DNA from: Actinomyces ruminicola
GTDB lineage: Bacteria; Actinomycetota; Actinomycetes; Actinomycetales; Actinomycetaceae
Length of the DNA: 34,171 nucleotides
Assembly (NCBI RefSeq): GCF_900103885.1
Contig: NZ_FNIM01000022.1
Coordinates: 1-34,171 of the forward strand
Direction of reading: 5' to 3'
A program made the translations under genes and the position numbers. Under the pieces are notes generated by a model, which did no database searches, was not told the DNA's origin, and saw only the letters and a list, made by a program, of their open reading frames with translations. Position 1 is the first letter of the stretch. Each line of letters starts with the position of its first letter. Positions 8,036 through 15,986 of the stretch are shown piece after piece.

Positions 8036-8962
8036 ATGGAGTCCAGGACAGGGGCGCCGGCCGCAAAACCGGCTGCGCCCGCCTCCGCTGCTGGGGCGGG
8101 GGCGAGCACCATTGAATTCTCTGCCGTTTCCAAGCGCTACCCAGCGCCCGTCGGCAACGGTTCCGTGAGCTCGAGGGCGGCCGTCGAGTCCTTCTCCGCT
8201 GTCCTTCCCGCCGGCTCCATAACCGTCCTGCTCGGCTCCTCGGGGTGCGGCAAGACCACGCTGCTGCGCATGGTCAACCGCATGGTCGAGCCCACTGACG
8301 GCCGGATCCTGCTCGACGGTGAGGACGTCCAGGACGGCAACCCGGTGGCCCTGCGCCGGTCCATCGGCTACGTCATGCAGAACGCGGGACTGCTGCCGCA
8401 CCGGCGCGTGCTTGACAACATCACCCTGGTGCCGCGCCTGAACGGCACCGCCCGGTCCCAGGCCCGGGCACGCGCCCGCGAGCTGATGGACATGCTGGGA
8501 CTGGCGGCGGACCTGGCGGACCGCTACCCGGGACAGCTCTCTGGCGGTCAGGCCCAGCGCGTCGGTGTGGCTCGCGCGCTCGCGGCCGACCCCGGCGTCC
8601 TCCTCATGGATGAGCCCTTCGGCGCCGTGGACCCCCTTGTGCGCCGCGACCTGCAGCGCGAGCTGCTGCGCATTCAGGGTGAGCTCGCCAAGACGATCAT
8701 CTTCGTCACCCACGACGTCGACGAGGCCCTGATGCTCGGAGACGAGATCATCCTGTTGCGCGAGGGCGCCCAGATAGCGCAGCGCGGCACCGGTGCGCAA
8801 TTGCTCGCCGATCCGGCCGACGACTTCGTCGCCCGCTTCCTCGGCCTCGACGACGCCGGCCGCACCCTGCGCCTGGCCGACGTCGCCGGCAGCCGGGTGG
8901 TCCTGGACCGAGCCGGTCGCGCCCTAGGACGGATCGATGCGGACACGGAGGCGCGTCCGTGA
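8036..8962 (+). CDS. Osmoprotectant ABC transporter, ATP-binding protein (OpuCA/ProV-like)
   Basis: This is the ATPase that drives uptake of glycine betaine, choline, carnitine or a related quaternary amine. In the 308-residue protein Walker A is GSSGCGKT (67-74), the Q loop is YVMQNAGLLP (112-121), the signature is LSGGQAQRVGVARAL (168-182), Walker B is VLLMDEPFGAVD (188-199) and the H loop is VTHD (224-227). The choline/betaine group of ATPases gives the closest pattern (MVNRMVEPTDGRILLDG). The usual C-terminal CBS pair that senses ionic strength in OpuA/OpuC is missing or reduced to ~40 residues. The ATG at 8036 follows GGAG by eight bases; about 100 in-frame bases upstream lie in promoter DNA. 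Its stop overlaps the first permease start (GTGA). Confidence 0.9.
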   Translation: MESRTGAPAAKPAAPASAAGAGASTIEFSAVSKRYPAPVGNGSVSSRAAVESFSAVLPAGSITVLLGSSGCGKTTLLRMVNRMVEPTDGRILLDGEDVQDGNPVALRRSIGYVMQNAGLLPHRRVLDNITLVPRLNGTARSQARARARELMDMLGLAADLADRYPGQLSGGQAQRVGVARALAADPGVLLMDEPFGAVDPLVRRDLQRELLRIQGELAKTIIFVTHDVDEALMLGDEIILLREGAQIAQRGTGAQLLADPADDFVARFLGLDDAGRTLRLADVAGSRVVLDRAGRALGRIDADTEARP

Positions 8963-9618
8963 CCTGGTTCCTGAACAACCTACCGGTGATCGGAACCTAC
9001 CTGATCGCCCACCTGATGCAGGCGGTGCCCGCGATCGGGGCGACCCTGGTGTTGGCCATCCCGATCGCCCGTTTGACCCGGCGGCTGGGGCCGCTGCGCG
9101 GCATCCTCGTTTCGGGTGCCTCCCTGCTGTACGCCATCCCCTCCCTGGCACTGTTCGTGATCCTGCCGGTTGTGCTCGGCACCGGCATCCGCGACACCCT
9201 CAACGTGGTGGTGGCACTGACGCTCTACGGGCTGGCGCTGCTGGTGCCCACTGCGGTGGACGCGCTCGACGCCGTCGACCAGCGGGTGCTCGACGCCGCC
9301 ACCGCCATGGGCATGGCGCCACTGCGCCGCTTCGCCACGGTGGAGCTACCGCTGGCAGGTCCTGCCATCCTCGCCGGTCTGCGCGTCGTCACCGTCTCCA
9401 CGGTCTCGCTGACCACGGTCGGGGCGGTGCTGGGCGTGCGCAGCCTCGGCTGGCTGTTCACCGACGGCTACCAGCGCGGCATCACCGCCGAGATCCTCAC
9501 CGGCATCGTCACCACCGCTTTGCTCGCGGTCGTGCTCGACGCCCTGGTGGTACTGGGCGGGCGTGCGCTGCTGCCGTGGACGCGCCGCGCCCGCGTGCGA
9601 GAGGAGGCGACGGCATGA
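8959..9618 (+). CDS. Osmoprotectant ABC transporter permease (OpuCB-like)
   Basis: The 219-residue protein is one of two membrane subunits of the transporter. It has about five or six transmembrane segments (for example 4-25, 36-70 and 78-100). The ABC permease coupling loop is DAATAMGMAPLRRFATVELPLAGPAILAGL, near residues 112-141, with the conserved Gly and the Leu-Pro of the EAA motif. It starts with a GTG that overlaps the ATPase stop and ends overlapping the second permease, so the operon is translationally coupled throughout. OpuC-type systems also have two separate permeases flanking or preceding the binding protein. Confidence 0.9.
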   Translation: MTWFLNNLPVIGTYLIAHLMQAVPAIGATLVLAIPIARLTRRLGPLRGILVSGASLLYAIPSLALFVILPVVLGTGIRDTLNVVVALTLYGLALLVPTAVDALDAVDQRVLDAATAMGMAPLRRFATVELPLAGPAILAGLRVVTVSTVSLTTVGAVLGVRSLGWLFTDGYQRGITAEILTGIVTTALLAVVLDALVVLGGRALLPWTRRARVREEATA

Positions 9619-10292
9619 ACTACCTTGGCGAGGCGATCGCCTACATCCTTAGCGCCGCCAACTGGTCCGGTTCACTCGGCATCGGACGACTGCTGGTGCA
9701 GCACCTCGGCTACTCGCTGCTCGGCGTCGCCGTCGCCGCTGCCATCGGGGTTCCGCTGGGCTGGTGGATCGGACATACCGGGCGGGGCCGGGGCGCGGCC
9801 ATCGCTCTGGCCGGTGCCGTGCGTGCCCTACCCACCCTGGGCCTGATTACCCTGTTCGGGCTTGCCCTCGGCGTAGGGCTGACGGCGCCTATGCTCGCCT
9901 TCGTCGTCCTGGCCCTGCCCAGTGTGCTGGCCGGTGCCTACACCGGAATTGAGTCCGCGGATCCCGTCGCCGTAGACGGCGCCCGCGCCAGTGGCATGAG
10001 CGAGACCCAGCTGCTGACCCGCGTGGAGATCCCGCTCGGCGCACCGCTGCTCGTGGGTGGACTGCGCTCGGCCACCCTGCAGGTGATCGCGACGGCGACG
10101 CTCGCCGCCTACACCGGCGCCGGCGGACTGGGGCGATTGATGTTCCTGGGGCTCAAGACCCAGGACTACGGCATGATGCTGGCCTCCTCGCTCGTAGTCA
10201 TCGCCCTGGCACTACTCTCCGAGCTCCTCTTCGCCCTCCTCCAGCGCGCCGTCACCCCGGTCGGCGCGCGCAACCGAAAGGAAGCCCCATGA
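9615..10292 (+). CDS. Osmoprotectant ABC transporter permease (OpuCD-like)
   Basis: This second membrane subunit has 225 residues and about six hydrophobic segments. The N-terminal region LLVQHLGYSLLGVAVAAAIGVPLGWWIG is typical of the OpuCB/CD and YehW/YehY permeases. The EAA coupling loop is DGARASGMSETQLLTRVEIPLGAPLLVGGL, and TATLAAYTGAGGLGRLMFLGL follows, a strongly conserved block in this family. The ATG overlaps the previous stop, and the gene's own stop overlaps the start of the binding protein. Two different permeases imply a heterodimeric channel. Confidence 0.9.
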   Translation: MNYLGEAIAYILSAANWSGSLGIGRLLVQHLGYSLLGVAVAAAIGVPLGWWIGHTGRGRGAAIALAGAVRALPTLGLITLFGLALGVGLTAPMLAFVVLALPSVLAGAYTGIESADPVAVDGARASGMSETQLLTRVEIPLGAPLLVGGLRSATLQVIATATLAAYTGAGGLGRLMFLGLKTQDYGMMLASSLVVIALALLSELLFALLQRAVTPVGARNRKEAP

Positions 10293-11230
10293 ACCCCCAG
10301 GCTGCGAGTCGCATGGTGCTCACTCGTCGCAGCGTCCTGGCCGGCGGCGGCCTGCTGGCCGTGGCCGCGACCCTGGCCGCGTGCTCCAACTCCGATCCGT
10401 TCTCCTCCGGCGGGGCCGACGGCGACTCCACCATCGTGGTGGGCAGCCAGCAGTACTACTCCAATGAGATCATCGCCGAGCTGTACGCCCAGGCCCTGGA
10501 GAACGCCGGCTTCACCGTCGACCGCCAGTATCAGATCGGGCAGCGCGAGGTCTACCTCCCCGAGCTCGAGTCCGGCGCCATCGATGTGCTGCCAGAGTAC
10601 GGCGGCAACCTGCTGCAGTACTACGACTCCGAGACGGAGGCCACCGACGCCGACTCCGTACACGCCGCCCTGCCGAAGGTGCTGCCGGAGACACTGATGG
10701 TGCTCGACTACGCTGCGGCCACCGACCAGGACTCCTACACCGTCACCCGCGCACTGGCAGATGAGCACGGGCTGGTCGCCATCGGCGACCTGGCCAAGCT
10801 CGGCGGCACCGTCATGGTGGCGGCGAACTCCGAGTTCAAGACCCGCCCCTACGGCCCTACGGGCATCAAGGCCGTCTACGGGGTGGACGCCGACGTCTAT
10901 CCTGTGGAGGACTCCGGCGGATCGCTCACCGTCGGCGCTCTGAGTGATGGAACGGTGCAGGTGGCCGACATCTACACCTCGTCCCCGGCCATCGACGCCA
11001 ACGACCTGGTGGTGCTGGAGGACCCGGAGTCATTGATCCTGCCCCAGAACGTCACCCCGCTCGTCTCGGCCGGCCTCGATGCGGGCGCCGTCACCGCAAT
11101 CAACGCCGTCTCCGCGCTGCTCACCACCGAGGCGCTGCGCTCCCTCAATGCCCGCTCGGTGGACGAGCAGCTCGACTCCGCCACCATCGCCACCGACTGG
11201 CTCACCGAGCAGGGCATCCTGTCCGCCTGA
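10289..11230 (+). CDS. Osmoprotectant ABC transporter substrate-binding lipoprotein (OpuCC/OsmF-like)
   Basis: The 313-residue protein binds the quaternary amine outside the membrane and delivers it to the permeases. The N terminus is a lipoprotein signal with twin arginines (TRRSVLAGGGLLAVAATLAAC); the LAAC lipobox makes Cys32 the lipidated residue. The mature part begins with TIVVGSQQYYSNEIIAELYAQ and contains LESGAIDVLPEYGGNLLQYY, both typical of the OpuAC-like fold of this group. RPYGPTGIKAVYGVD and VQVADIYTSSPAI correspond to conserved hinge and pocket regions. It is the last gene of the operon. An internal ATG nine codons on (VLTRRS) is a possible start. The exact ligand cannot be decided from the sequence. 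Confidence 0.92.
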   Translation: MNPQAASRMVLTRRSVLAGGGLLAVAATLAACSNSDPFSSGGADGDSTIVVGSQQYYSNEIIAELYAQALENAGFTVDRQYQIGQREVYLPELESGAIDVLPEYGGNLLQYYDSETEATDADSVHAALPKVLPETLMVLDYAAATDQDSYTVTRALADEHGLVAIGDLAKLGGTVMVAANSEFKTRPYGPTGIKAVYGVDADVYPVEDSGGSLTVGALSDGTVQVADIYTSSPAIDANDLVVLEDPESLILPQNVTPLVSAGLDAGAVTAINAVSALLTTEALRSLNARSVDEQLDSATIATDWLTEQGILSA

Positions 11231-11237
11231 CCACCGC

Positions 11238-11371
11238 GAGATCGGTAGAAGTCACGTGCCGAGATCGGTAGAAGTCACGTGCCGAGATCGGTAGAAGTCA
11301 CGGTCTGTCACGTCGCGGTCCTCCGCGAGGTTGGTCGATGTGGCCGCCGAGACCGGCGCAAGTAACGTGCC
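11238..11371. repeat. 23-bp tandem repeat array upstream of the dehydrogenase operon
   Basis: Three units in a row (11238-11260, 11261-11283, 11284-11306) begin GAGATCGGTAGAAGTCACG; the first two are identical over 23 bases and the third over 19. Two decayed units follow at 11327-11348 and 11349-11371; the last matches at 18 of 23 positions. Each intact junction contains the palindrome CACGTG. The array begins seven bases after the stop of the binding-protein gene. It carries no open frame of note. The remaining gap to 11617 holds the operators and promoter described separately. Confidence 0.85.
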
Positions 11372-11447
11372 CGGAGCGGCCGCTATGACACGCTGGCCTC
11401 GCCCAGGCGGTCCTGGGCACGACAAGGTGAGCGCCCACACCTAGAAC

Positions 11448-11470
11448 TAGAACGATAAGGTAGCGTTCTA
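11448..11470. promoter_or_regulatory. Inverted repeat TAGAACG/CGTTCTA, possible distal operator
   Basis: TAGAACG (11448-11454) and CGTTCTA (11464-11470) form a perfect 7-bp inverted repeat with a nine-base spacer; an extra half site CTAGAA lies at 11441-11446. It shares CTAGAACG with the operator near the promoter, about 93 bases downstream centre to centre, so both may bind one LacI-type repressor. Confidence 0.5.
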
Positions 11471-11544
11471 CAGTTTTGCGTAGCTATATCAAGGGAAAAT
11501 CCGCATGGCTTCTAGAATCACGGCGGTGATCTTCCATTTGTGTG

Positions 11545-11558
11545 CTAGAACGTTGTAG
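11545..11558. promoter_or_regulatory. LacI-type operator near the dehydrogenase promoter
   Basis: CTAGAACGTTGTAG is a palindrome with a central CG and one mismatched pair, the form preferred by LacI-family repressors. A possible -10 box TAGGTT (11556-11561) overlaps its right half, so a bound repressor would block transcription of the operon starting at 11618. The likely repressor is the LacI protein encoded at 13487-14494. Confidence 0.55.
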
Positions 11559-11617
11559 GTTCCTTTTGTCAGCACAAGCGGCAGCATCGAAGCGGCCGCC
11601 GGACAAGGGAGTCAATC

Positions 11618-12640
11618 ATGACCGTCACCAACGTCAACCTCGCCCTGGTGGGTGCGGGCCGCATCGGCAGCCACCATGCCCGCGCTCTCGCTCGAGAAGT
11701 CCCGGGAGCCGTCGTTACCACCGTGGTCGACCCGCGCACCGAGGCCGCCGCGGCATTGGCCGCCGAGCTCGGCGCTCAGCCCATACCCTCGATTGAAGAG
11801 GCCGTGGCCGACCCCGACCTCGACGCGGTCCTCATCACCACCCCCGCAGCGCTGCACGCGCCCGCGATCATCACGGCCGCCACGGCCGCAAAGCACGTGT
11901 TCACCGAGAAGCCCATCACCACCACCATTGAGGATGCTCATGAGGCCATCGACGCCTGCACCCGGGCGGACGTGCGGCTGCAGGTCGGCTTTAATCGCCG
12001 CTTCGCCCCGGGCTTTGCCGCCGCGCACGCGGCGGTCTCCGACGGTCGGGTGGGGGAGGTGCGACAGATGCGCTCCGTCACCCGCGACCCCGGTCCCTTC
12101 AGCGTCGACCCGGCGAAGATCGCCCCCTGGACCATGTTCCTGGAGACACTCATCCACGACTTCGACACCCTGCTCTGGCTCAACCCCGGTGCCGAAGTCG
12201 TCTCCGTGACCGCCCACGCCGATGCGCTCGTGCGTCCCGACGCGAAGCCGGACGGATTCATTGACACCGCCATGGTCACCCTGGTGTTCGACACCGGTGC
12301 CATGGCCACCGCAGAAGCCTGCTTCGAGGCCCTTTACGGCTACGACGTGCGCGCCGAGGTCTTCGGCGCGAAGGGCATGGCGACCGCTGGCTGTGGCCGT
12401 ACCAGCGACATGACCTACTACGGCGCCGACGGCGCTTCGTGGGACACGTCCCGCAAGGACACCGACCTACTGCACACCGCCTACGTCGGTGAACTCGATG
12501 CCTTCGTCCGCTCCGTGCGCGGCGAGAACGTCGACGTCCCCGGAGCCGAGGCCGGCCTGCGCGCTCTGCGTGTGGCCCGCGCCGCCATCCTCTCGGTGCA
12601 GGAGAACCGCACCATATCCCTTAAGGAGATTGCAGAATGA
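11618..12640 (+). CDS. Gfo/Idh/MocA-family dehydrogenase, inositol 2-dehydrogenase-like
   Basis: The 340-residue protein should oxidise a polyol or sugar with NAD(P) in the cytoplasm. The Rossmann loop is VGAGRIGSHH (11-20); the family Lys is Lys98 in TEKPIT. GFNRRFAPGF (124-133) is typical of the myo-inositol dehydrogenases. The catalytic His is probably His180 in FLETLIHDFDTLLWL; the Asp expected four residues earlier is Glu176 here, a mild departure. The ATG at 11618 follows AAGGGAG by six bases. It overlaps the isomerase-like gene by four bases (ATGA). The operators upstream and the nearby LacI gene suggest a substrate-induced carbohydrate pathway. Inositol is the best guess, not proven. 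Confidence 0.85.
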   Translation: MTVTNVNLALVGAGRIGSHHARALAREVPGAVVTTVVDPRTEAAAALAAELGAQPIPSIEEAVADPDLDAVLITTPAALHAPAIITAATAAKHVFTEKPITTTIEDAHEAIDACTRADVRLQVGFNRRFAPGFAAAHAAVSDGRVGEVRQMRSVTRDPGPFSVDPAKIAPWTMFLETLIHDFDTLLWLNPGAEVVSVTAHADALVRPDAKPDGFIDTAMVTLVFDTGAMATAEACFEALYGYDVRAEVFGAKGMATAGCGRTSDMTYYGADGASWDTSRKDTDLLHTAYVGELDAFVRSVRGENVDVPGAEAGLRALRVARAAILSVQENRTISLKEIAE

Positions 12641-13458
12641 ACGCCTTCACACTTTCCGCCTGCGCCGAGATGATCTACCTCGATAAGCCCTTCCTGGAAC
12701 GCGTTGAGGCCATTGCCGCGCACGGTCTGAACGTTGAGATCTGGGACTGGACCACCAAGGACCTCAAGGCCCTGCGCGCTACCGGCGTACCGGTGGTGTC
12801 CATGACCGGGTACATCGAGGGCGACCTGACCACTGACGCGGGCATCGCCCGCCTGCTGTCCACCGCCGAGGAGTCCCTGCGGGCGGCCGACACCCTGGAC
12901 TGTCCCGTGCTGAACTTCCACGGCACCGGCCTGGGACAGGGTGGCATCCCCGTCGTCGCGAATCCCAATCCCACTCCGGCGGAGTGGCTGCGGGCCGCCG
13001 ACACCTGCCGTCGTCTGGCCGAGCTGGGGGAGAAGGCGGGGCGCGTGTTCACCCTGGAGAACCTCAACACCGCCCTCGACCACCCCGGTTGCCCCTTCGC
13101 AAAGGCCTCCGACACGCGGGCGCTCGTCGCCGCCGTCGACCACCCGAACCTGCGCATGAACCTGGACCTCTACCACGCCCAGATCGGCGAGGGGGACCTT
13201 GTCACGCTCACCACCGAGTCGCTGCCGTGGATCGGTGAGCTACAGGTCGCCGACGTACCCGGTCGTGCCCAACCCGGCACCGGCGAGATCAACTACCGCT
13301 TCGTCGCGGAGGCCATCGCCGCGGCGGGATACCGCGGCAACATCGGCATGGAGGCCTGGGCCACCGGCGACGGCGCCCCGGAGACCAACGGGTCCACCGC
13401 CGTCTCCGACGCCGCCCTAGAAGCCTTCGTACGCACCTTCACCGTCATCCTCGACTGA
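12637..13458 (+). CDS. Hydroxypyruvate isomerase-like TIM-barrel protein
   Basis: The 273-residue protein is a xylose isomerase-like TIM barrel closest in motif to hydroxypyruvate isomerase (Hyi), which interconverts hydroxypyruvate and tartronate semialdehyde. The four metal and catalytic positions are present: Glu141 in FTLENLN, Asp177 in MNLDLYHAQ, Gln203 in ELQVADVPGR and Glu239 in GMEAW. The stretch QVADVPGRAQPGTGEINY is the most characteristic block of the Hyi group. It starts in overlap with the dehydrogenase stop. The pair could form a short route in which the dehydrogenase makes a keto compound that this enzyme isomerises. Related families (IolE/IolI, sugar epimerases) remain possible. 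The stop lies 28 bases from the end of the converging lacI gene. Confidence 0.8.
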   Translation: MNAFTLSACAEMIYLDKPFLERVEAIAAHGLNVEIWDWTTKDLKALRATGVPVVSMTGYIEGDLTTDAGIARLLSTAEESLRAADTLDCPVLNFHGTGLGQGGIPVVANPNPTPAEWLRAADTCRRLAELGEKAGRVFTLENLNTALDHPGCPFAKASDTRALVAAVDHPNLRMNLDLYHAQIGEGDLVTLTTESLPWIGELQVADVPGRAQPGTGEINYRFVAEAIAAAGYRGNIGMEAWATGDGAPETNGSTAVSDAALEAFVRTFTVILD

Positions 13459-13486
13459 TTCGATCCCCGCCTGGCAGTCCTCTGCC

Positions 13487-14494
13487 TCACCTGTGCGGCG
13501 CGCTGGTGGAGTTGCGCACGACGAGCCTGGGCACGAGGACCTGCTCGGTGGGCAGGTAGCGGTTGGTGGCACGTCCGATGGCGCGTTCCAGCGCCGTGCG
13601 GGCCATTAGCACCGTGTCCTGAGCGACGGTTGTCAGCGGGACAATGCAGCGCGTGGCCTGGCGGGAGTCGTCGAAGCCGACGACGCTGATGTCTCCAGGC
13701 ACGTCAATTCCGCGCGTGAGCAGGTGGTTGACGACGCCGGAGGCACAGCGGTCGTTGAAAGCGGCGATGGCGGTTGGGCGCTCGTCCAACTCGAGTATCT
13801 CGACGGCGGCGCGCCGTCCATCCTCCTCATCTAGCCCGCCGCCTATCACCCGGATGTGTTCTTCCAACCCGGCGGCGGTCATCGCCTCCCGGTAGCCGGC
13901 GATACGTTCCTCGACGCCGGGAGCCTTGCCGCCGTCTACGAGCACAATGCGCTCGTGTCCCAGGCTCGTCAGGTGCTCGACGACGAGCCGCAGTCCACCC
14001 CGATCGTCCACACGCACGACGTCTACGCCCTGTATTCGGGAGGGACGCGCCACCATGACCACCGGAACCTCCGCGGCCAGCGCGGCGAGCCGGGCTGGCG
14101 GGACCGTAGGGCCGAGCATGATCAGGGCCTCGCAGCGGTCCCGTAGTAGGGGCTCGGCGGCGGCGATGTCATCGGTCTGGGCGACGACCGCGCCTAGTAC
14201 CAGCTCGTAGTCGGTGTCCGTAACGGCCTCATACAGTCCCTCAACGAGGTCCGCATGGAAGGGCTGAAGAACATTGAAGGTGACGCCGATGAGTCCGGAC
14301 CGCGCGCGACGCAGACTGCGGGCCCGCTGGTCGGGACGATAGCCGAGTCGGTCGGCTACCGCCTTGACTCGCGCCCGAGTCTGCTCCGACGCGCCCGGCG
14401 CGCCGCGCATCACGATGGAAACCAGGGAGACCGAGCAATTCGCCTCTTTGGCGATGTCCACCAGTGTCACCCTGCCGCTCGGGCGCTTGGACAT
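13487..14494 (-). CDS. LacI-family transcriptional repressor
   Basis: The 335-residue protein has the LacI helix-turn-helix at 9-29 (VTLVDIAKEANCSVSLVSIVMR) and hinge helix around RARSLRRARSG. The rest is the periplasmic-binding-protein-like ligand domain, with VTFNVLQPFHADLVEGLYEA near its start and IAAFNDRCASGVVNHL plus DISVVGFDDS near its end. It should bind a sugar-like inducer. It lies two bases after the folA stop, on the minus strand, as the last gene of a packed run. It converges on the dehydrogenase/isomerase pair, whose promoter carries LacI-type palindromes; that pair is its likely target. It may have its own promoter inside folA. The start ATG at 14494 fits the family N terminus. 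Confidence 0.92.
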   Translation of the reverse strand: MSKRPSGRVTLVDIAKEANCSVSLVSIVMRGAPGASEQTRARVKAVADRLGYRPDQRARSLRRARSGLIGVTFNVLQPFHADLVEGLYEAVTDTDYELVLGAVVAQTDDIAAAEPLLRDRCEALIMLGPTVPPARLAALAAEVPVVMVARPSRIQGVDVVRVDDRGGLRLVVEHLTSLGHERIVLVDGGKAPGVEERIAGYREAMTAAGLEEHIRVIGGGLDEEDGRRAAVEILELDERPTAIAAFNDRCASGVVNHLLTRGIDVPGDISVVGFDDSRQATRCIVPLTTVAQDTVLMARTALERAIGRATNRYLPTEQVLVPRLVVRNSTSAPHR

Positions 14495-14496
14495 GC

Positions 14497-15114
14497 TCAG
14501 CTCCTATAGTGGTCCACGCGCCAAGCCGCGTCCCCGGACACGGGGCGCCACTGGCCGGGCGGGTCCGCGCACGGACCGTTCGGCTGCCACTCAGACGGAT
14601 CAAACCTCGGTGCGCGCACGAGCAGCCGGGGCTCCGTGCCCGCCTCAGTCGCGCGTGCGCCGGCATCCAGATCGATCACCGACACCAGCAGCTCGTCCAC
14701 AAGCCCCGCCTCGAGCGCCTGCGTGTACACGCTGCCGCCGCCGATCATCCAAACCCGCGGCAGGGCGCGGTAGCCGCCCTCGCGAGGATCCTGACCGAGA
14801 GCGTCGACGGCGGCCGCTGCGGCGGCGAGGCCGGCGCGCAGGTCGCGGACCACTATTGCTCCGTCCGCTTCCCAATCTGCCCGACGCGTCAGCACAATGC
14901 TCGCGCGCCCGTCCAGTGCGCCCCCGATGGACTCCCAGGTGGTTCGTCCCATGACGACGGCGCAGCCCAGGGTGGCTGCCCGAAAATGGCGGAAGTCCGC
15001 AGGAACCCGCCACAGCATGCGGCCGTCGGCACCGATGACGCCGTCCCGGTCCTGCGCCCAGATGGCGCCCACCCGCGGGCGGGCACCAGCCTGTGCCATC
15101 GCGCCGCCGCTCAT
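14497..15114 (-). CDS. folA: Dihydrofolate reductase
   Basis: This enzyme reduces dihydrofolate to tetrahydrofolate with NADPH and restores the cofactor used up by thymidylate synthase. The 205-residue protein carries [30 protein letters not shown] at its N terminus, with the catalytic acidic residue on the helix (Asp of PADFRHF). [15 protein letters not shown] and [14 protein letters not shown] are the two NADPH-binding blocks. It is about 40 residues longer than E. coli FolA, from a short N-terminal addition and a longer region before the C terminus. The ATG overlaps the thyA stop by three bases, so both are translated together. Later start codons inside the first ten residues are possible. 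Confidence 0.93.
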   Translation of the reverse strand: MSGGAMAQAGARPRVGAIWAQDRDGVIGADGRMLWRVPADFRHFRAATLGCAVVMGRTTWESIGGALDGRASIVLTRRADWEADGAIVVRDLRAGLAAAAAAVDALGQDPREGGYRALPRVWMIGGGSVYTQALEAGLVDELLVSVIDLDAGARATEAGTEPRLLVRAPRFDPSEWQPNGPCADPPGQWRPVSGDAAWRVDHYRS

Positions 15115-15986
15115 ACCGCCACCGGCGCCTTGATAGTCGGATGGTGCTGGTAGCCCGCGGAGGCGTCAATGTCTTCCATGGCGTAGGCGTCGATCGACTC
15201 CGCCCGCTCCAGCCGCAGCCGCGGGAATGGGTAGGCCGCCGGTACCCGCGAGAGCTGCTGGCGGACCTGGGACACGTGGTTGTTGTAGACATGGCAGTCA
15301 CCGCCGGTCCACACCAGCTCCCCGACCTCCAGATCCGCCTGCTGGGCCAGCATGTGGGTCAGCAGCGCGTAGGAGGCGATATTGAAGGGCACCCCCAGGA
15401 ACAGGTCCGCCGACCGCTGGTAGACCTGCAGTGACAGGTGCCCATCGGCCACATAGCACTGGAAGAAGGCGTGGCAGGGGGCCAGGGCCATACGGTCCAG
15501 CTCTCCCACGTTCCAGGCGGATACGAGCATACGGCGGGAATCGGGGTCGCGGCGCAGTGTGTCGATCAGCCCGGCGATCTGGTCGATCGTGCCGCCGTCG
15601 CGGGCGGGCCAACTGCGCCACTGGGCGCCGTAGATGGGGCCGAGCTCGCCCTCGGCATCGGCCCACTCGTCCCAGATGCTGATGCCGCGCTCCTGCAGCC
15701 AGCGGGCGTTCATGTCGCCGCGCAGGAACCACAGCAGCTCTCCCTTGACCGCCTTCATGGCCACGAACTTCGTGGTGATGCGAGGAAAGCCGACGGTCAG
15801 GTCGTAGCGCAGCTGGCGGGCGAAGACGGAACGGGTGCCGGTGCCGGTACGGTCTGTCTTGACGGCGCCGTCGAGCAGCACCTCGGCCAGCAGTTCCTCA
15901 TAGGCAACATCGACCCCGGCCGGCGGCACCAGTCCCAGCCTGGACAGGTGCGGGTACTCGTCGCTGGTGTTGCCGTCTTCGCTCAT
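15111..15986 (-). CDS. thyA: Thymidylate synthase
   Basis: The enzyme methylates dUMP to dTMP using methylene-tetrahydrofolate and releases dihydrofolate. The nucleophile is Cys171 in [24 protein letters not shown] (45-55) is the phosphate-binding loop, and [19 protein letters not shown] (192-210) is the other family hallmark. The 291-residue protein has ~25 residues at the N terminus beyond the E. coli enzyme; the ATG at 15986 overlaps the stop of the EcsC-like gene (ATGA). It is followed with overlap by folA, the usual functional pairing in folate metabolism. All key residues seem present. Confidence 0.96.
   Translation of the reverse strand: MSEDGNTSDEYPHLSRLGLVPPAGVDVAYEELLAEVLLDGAVKTDRTGTGTRSVFARQLRYDLTVGFPRITTKFVAMKAVKGELLWFLRGDMNARWLQERGISIWDEWADAEGELGPIYGAQWRSWPARDGGTIDQIAGLIDTLRRDPDSRRMLVSAWNVGELDRMALAPCHAFFQCYVADGHLSLQVYQRSADLFLGVPFNIASYALLTHMLAQQADLEVGELVWTGGDCHVYNNHVSQVRQQLSRVPAAYPFPRLRLERAESIDAYAMEDIDASAGYQHHPTIKAPVAV

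Noticed and set aside
11238-11371. CRISPR array
   Set aside because: The repeats are directly adjacent without unique spacers of 30-40 bases, and no cas genes are near.
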